This document shows positions 6,757 to 9,095 of a stretch of 9,095 bases of DNA, one piece after another (position 1 is the stretch's first letter; each line of letters opens with the position of its first letter). Source of the stretch: Bacteroidales bacterium UBA4417 (GTDB lineage Bacteria; Bacteroidota; Bacteroidia; Bacteroidales; UBA4417); the NCBI GenBank assembly GCA_002389705.1, contig DGQJ01000322.1, forward strand, positions 613 through 9,707. The letters run 5' to 3'. The translations under genes were made by a program, and so were the position numbers. A model generated the notes under the pieces. The model worked only from the letters and a program-made list of their open reading frames with translations, searched no databases and was not told where the DNA came from.

Positions 6757-6764
6757 TACTTTTG
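6757..6764 (+). promoter_or_regulatory. Candidate -7 promoter element of efp
   Basis: TACTTTTG matches TAnnTTTG and continues as TTTGCACCC, a form very common before Bacteroidota housekeeping genes. Transcription would begin near 6769-6772, leaving a leader of about 38 bases to the ATG at 6809. No clear TTTG -33 box lies 19-21 bases upstream. Confidence 0.65.
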
Positions 6765-6808
6765 CACCCATTTTTAAACAATCTCATAATACATTTTAAC
6801 ACCAGATT

Positions 6809-7372
6809 ATGGCAACAACGGCTGAATTCCGCAATGGACTATGCATCGAATTCAATAACGAACTCTATAAAATTGTTGAGTTCCAACATGTAAAACCCGG
6901 CAAAGGCCCTGCTTTTGTCCGTACAAAACTTAAAAACCTCAAGACAGGGAAAGTTATTCCGAATACTTTTACAGCTGGTGCTCCTATTGATATTGCTCGT
7001 GTTGAACGCCGTGCATATCAGTTTCTTTACAAGGACGACAATGGCTACAATTTTATGAATAACGAAACCTTCGACCAGATATCGATTGAAGAAGAAATGG
7101 TTGATAACCATGAATTTATGAAGGAAGGACAGGGTGTCGAAATTATGGTGCATGCCGATACCGAAACACCGCTTACCTGTGAATTACCGGCTTTTGTTGA
7201 GTTAATGGTTACCTATACAGAGCCAGGTTTCAGGGGCGATACTGCCTCGAACACGCTCAAAAAAGCTACCCTCGAAACCGGTGCTATCGTTCAGGTTCCT
7301 CTGTTTATTGAAGAAGGTACCATGGTTCGTATCGATACCCGCAATGGTTCATATTTCGAAAGGGTAAAATAA
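6809..7372 (+). CDS. efp: Translation elongation factor P
   Basis: EF-P binds between the P and E sites of ribosomes stalled on polyproline stretches and promotes peptide bond formation. The 187-residue length is standard. The KOW-like N-terminal domain carries the tip loop [10 protein letters not shown] (27-36) with K32, equivalent to the modified K34 of E. coli EF-P. The two OB domains follow, with the family signature region around [25 protein letters not shown] and the closing [12 protein letters not shown]. The presence of Lys and not Arg at the tip means any modification would be on lysine; no EpmA or EpmB homologue is visible in the window. It has its own promoter (6757) and is followed after 57 bases by the LpxD paralogue without a terminator, suggesting cotranscription. 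Confidence 0.98.
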   Translation: MATTAEFRNGLCIEFNNELYKIVEFQHVKPGKGPAFVRTKLKNLKTGKVIPNTFTAGAPIDIARVERRAYQFLYKDDNGYNFMNNETFDQISIEEEMVDNHEFMKEGQGVEIMVHADTETPLTCELPAFVELMVTYTEPGFRGDTASNTLKKATLETGAIVQVPLFIEEGTMVRIDTRNGSYFERVK

Positions 7373-7423
7373 GGCTGTACGGCTTACTTTTCAAACTCAT
7401 TCAACTTATTCTCACAGCCTTAT
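7369..7423. repeat. 10-base inverted repeat bracketing the efp-lpxD2 junction
   Basis: ATAAGGCTGT (7369-7378, including the efp TAA stop) and its exact complement ACAGCCTTAT (7414-7423, ending 6 bases before the next ATG) are separated by 35 bases. In mRNA this would be a long stem enclosing almost the whole intergenic gap. There is no T-run after the right arm, so it is not a standard terminator. It would place the translation start region of the second gene at the foot of a hairpin. Confidence 0.6.
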
Positions 7424-7429
7424 CCATCT

Positions 7430-8356
7430 ATGAAATTTCCAACCCCGATTACACTCCAGGAAGTTGCCGGTTTTATCGGTGCAACTTTCAGCGGCGATCC
7501 CATGTTCCCTGTTTTAGGAATCAATGAAATTCACATGGTTTCACCTGGTGATCTCACTTTTGTTGACCACCCGAAATATTATAACAAAGCGCTTACTTCA
7601 AAAGCCAGCATAGTTTTAATCAATCAGCAGGTTGAATGCCCGGAAGGGAAAGCCCTGCTTTTTCACGACGATCCGTTTGCCGCATATATTTCGCTGGTAC
7701 GCAGGTATACCCCGTTTGTGCCGTCATCCGCAGCCGTTAGCCCCACAGCTATTATCGGTGAGGGAACCGTTATACAGCCCGGAGCATTTGTGGGGAACCA
7801 TGTTAAGATTGGTAAAAACTGCATCATTCACTCTAATGTGAGTATTTATGATCATGTGGTAATTGGTGATAATGTGGTGATTCATGCCAACAGCGTGCTG
7901 GGTGCTGATGCATACTACTTTCAGCGCAAGCCTGCCGGGTACCGCAAACTCGAATCGTGTGGTAACGTTGTGATCAGCGACAATGTTGAAATCGGTGCCC
8001 TTTGTACCATCGATAAAGGCGTATCGGGCGATACCTTCATCGGGAAAGGAACCAAGTTCGATAACCATGTTCAGGTAGGTCACGATACCATTATCGGCGC
8101 TCATTGTTTAATAGGCGCACATACCGCTATTGCCGGCGTTACCCGTATTGAGGACGATGTTATTATCTGGGCCAAAGTAGCCATTAACAAGGACCTGGTA
8201 ATCGGTAAAGGTGCAGTAATACTGGCTACCTCAGCCGTTGACAAATCATTGGCTCCTGGCGGAACTTACTTTGGTATTCCGGCAGTTGAGGCCCGTACCC
8301 GTTGGAAAGAACTGGCAATCCTGCGCAGGCTGCCCGAAATTTACAGCAAGCTGTAG
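7430..8356 (+). CDS. LpxD-like acyltransferase paralogue (left-handed beta-helix)
   Basis: The 308-residue product has the LpxD plan: an N-terminal nucleotide-binding-like domain (about 1-100) with LTFVDHPKYY (42-51), then hexapeptide repeats (about 101-275) with the catalytic-type His in QVGHDT (H218). It departs from the classical copy at 2496-3560 in three ways. The uridine-contact Asn (ANPKYY) is His47 here; GADGFGFA is GADAYYFQ (158-165); and the C-terminal coiled helix is missing, the chain ending about 46 residues shorter in ELAILRRLPEIYSKL. It is probably an acyltransferase of the LpxD family, since the catalytic His is kept, but donor and acceptor may differ. Family members in this position after efp are, to my knowledge, recurrent in Bacteroidota and often annotated simply as LpxD. 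The intact frame and kept core argue for a working protein. Confidence 0.88.
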   Translation: MKFPTPITLQEVAGFIGATFSGDPMFPVLGINEIHMVSPGDLTFVDHPKYYNKALTSKASIVLINQQVECPEGKALLFHDDPFAAYISLVRRYTPFVPSSAAVSPTAIIGEGTVIQPGAFVGNHVKIGKNCIIHSNVSIYDHVVIGDNVVIHANSVLGADAYYFQRKPAGYRKLESCGNVVISDNVEIGALCTIDKGVSGDTFIGKGTKFDNHVQVGHDTIIGAHCLIGAHTAIAGVTRIEDDVIIWAKVAINKDLVIGKGAVILATSAVDKSLAPGGTYFGIPAVEARTRWKELAILRRLPEIYSKL

Positions 8357-8380
8357 TTTTTGTAATACACTTCAAATAAT

Positions 8381-8415
8381 AAAATACCTTCTGTGATACA
8401 GGGGGTATTTTTTTT
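8381..8415 (+). terminator. Rho-independent terminator after the LpxD paralogue
   Basis: AAAATACC (8381-8388) pairs with GGTATTTT (8404-8411); inside, CTGT (8391-8394) pairs with ACAG (8398-8401) around a GAT loop, and two G-U pairs bridge the helices. The result is a near-continuous 14-pair stem, with an unbroken run of T residues from 8408 to 8415. It sits 24 bases after the stop and separates the efp transcript from thiF. Confidence 0.88.
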
Positions 8416-8454
8416 GACGAAATTTGTACTCTGAACCTTGTTTTATAACTCAAA

Positions 8455-8487
8455 CTTGCCTTTATATTGAGTTTTTGTATAAGTTTG
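8455..8487 (+). promoter_or_regulatory. Candidate promoter of thiF, close enough for a leaderless transcript
   Basis: TAAGTTTG at 8480-8487 matches TAnnTTTG, and CTTG at 8455-8458 stands 21 bases upstream, a fair -33 box. The expected transcription start, several bases after the -7 element, falls at or just before the ATG at 8493. The preceding terminator makes a promoter in this gap necessary. Confidence 0.55.
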
Positions 8488-8492
8488 TAGCT

Positions 8493-9095
8493 ATGACTTT
8501 CGAAGAAATCAAAAAAGTTTTAAAGACAAAAACCGTGGGTATTGCCGGGTGTGGAGGCTTAGGCTCAAATTGTGCGGCAGCGCTGGCAAGGGTTGGGATA
8601 GGAAGGTTAATACTTGCTGATTTCGACCTGGTGCAGGAAGGAAACCTGAACAGGCAATTTTATTTTTACGACCAGATCGGGATGCTGAAAGTTGCTGCAC
8701 TTAAGCAAAATCTATTCAGGATAAATCCCGAAGTACGTGTTAATACTTTTGATATCAGGCTCTGCCAAAGCGATATCATTGAAATATTTTCGAAGTGTGA
8801 TGTAATAGTTGAAGCCTTTGATAAGGCCGAAATGAAGTACATGATATTGGATGCCGTTCATAACTTTTTGCCCGATAAACACCTGGTTATGGGTGTAGGC
8901 ATGGCTGGCTGGGGCGATAATAACCTGATACGTTCGCGGCAATCGGATAAACTGATTATATGCGGGGACGAGGTGAATGCAATTGCTGATGAAAATCCAC
9001 CCTTATCGCCCAGGGTGGGCATAGTTGCTCATATGCAGGCCAATGCCGTATTGGAAATATTGCTGGGCGTTAACGAACACCAGATTCATTCTTAA
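8493..9095 (+). CDS. thiF: ThiF-type adenylyltransferase, short family-2 form (E1-like)
   Basis: The product from ATG 8493 has 200 residues. VGIAGCGGLGSNCA (15-28) is the nucleotide-binding loop of the E1/MoeB/ThiF fold; DFDLV (43-47) and NLNRQFYF (51-58) follow the E1 pattern of an acidic residue and the Asn-Arg-Gln contacts to ATP. AFDKAEMK, VGMAGWG and the C-terminal CGDE ... PRVGIVAHMQAN block match the short ThiF family 2. The paired CxxC zinc motifs of long MoeB/ThiF are absent, as usual for this form. ThiF activates the C-terminal glycine of the sulfur carrier ThiS by adenylation for thiazole synthesis. A further in-frame ATG at 8424 would add 23 residues unlike the family and would lie upstream of the promoter, so 8493 is preferred. 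No other thiamine gene is in view; the window ends exactly at its TAA, so downstream partners cannot be judged. Confidence 0.88.
   Translation: MTFEEIKKVLKTKTVGIAGCGGLGSNCAAALARVGIGRLILADFDLVQEGNLNRQFYFYDQIGMLKVAALKQNLFRINPEVRVNTFDIRLCQSDIIEIFSKCDVIVEAFDKAEMKYMILDAVHNFLPDKHLVMGVGMAGWGDNNLIRSRQSDKLIICGDEVNAIADENPPLSPRVGIVAHMQANAVLEILLGVNEHQIHS

Larger units (their letters stand above)
6655..6808 (+). other. Intergenic region between the ABC ATPase and efp
   Basis: This 154-base gap has no T-tailed hairpin, so the ABC transcript is not clearly ended here. It carries the palindrome GCAGCTGC (6667-6674), the palindrome TTACATGTAA (6722-6731) and the efp -7 element (6757-6764). I see no credible small reading frame. 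Confidence 0.5.

Noticed and set aside
8424..8492. A 23-residue N-terminal extension of ThiF from the upstream ATG
   Set aside because: The added residues do not resemble the family N-terminus, overlap the likely promoter, and begin only 9 bases after the terminator T-run.
1..9095. tRNA or rRNA genes, IS elements, CRISPR arrays and attachment sites
   Set aside because: I looked for cloverleaf patterns, transposase motifs with terminal repeats and spaced identical repeats on both strands and saw none; base and codon use appear even along the window.

Overview
The window looks like a chromosomal segment from a member of the Bacteroidota, probably class Bacteroidia. The evidence is a PorX-type response regulator with a PglZ-like output domain, an LpxC-FabZ fusion (known mainly from this phylum), a second LpxD-like gene next to efp, and several upstream regions carrying the Bacteroidota -7 promoter element TAnnTTTG, with little sign of Shine-Dalgarno sites. 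The genus cannot be fixed from the sequence alone. Coding density is high, all but one gene are on the + strand, and no intergenic gap exceeds 200 bases.

Layout. The 5' part (N-terminal 317 residues) of porX runs leftward off the window edge (953 to 1). A 191-base divergent gap separates it from an HD-domain phosphohydrolase with a GTG start (1145-2389). A 106-base regulatory gap with a promoter and two inverted repeats leads into the lipid A block: lpxD (2496-3560), fused lpxC-fabZ (3584-4969) and lpxA (5082-5870), closed by a strong intrinsic terminator (about 5880-5920). Next come a lone CcmA-like ABC ATPase (6019-6654), then efp with its own promoter (6809-7372), then an LpxD-like acyltransferase paralogue (7430-8356) that ends in a second intrinsic terminator (8381-8415). 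The last gene is a short ThiF-type adenylyltransferase (8493-9095), whose promoter sits so close to its ATG that the transcript may be leaderless.

Function. LpxA, LpxC and LpxD catalyse the first three steps committed to lipid A (UDP-GlcNAc 3-O-acylation, deacetylation, N-acylation). FabZ works on the same pool of 3-hydroxyacyl-ACP that LpxA and LpxD consume, so the fusion places the branch point between phospholipid and lipid A synthesis in one polypeptide. PorX regulates the type IX secretion system, many of whose cargo proteins are anchored on LPS. Its position beside the lipid A genes is therefore suggestive, but no functional link is shown by the sequence.

Most of the window is recognisable housekeeping content, and I do not see a clear new defence, mobile or biosynthetic system. 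The least explained items are the lone ABC ATPase with non-canonical Q-loop and H-loop, the LpxD paralogue with changed substrate-contact positions, the inverted repeat that brackets the efp-lpxD2 junction, the paired dyads before lpxD, and the possibly leaderless thiF.
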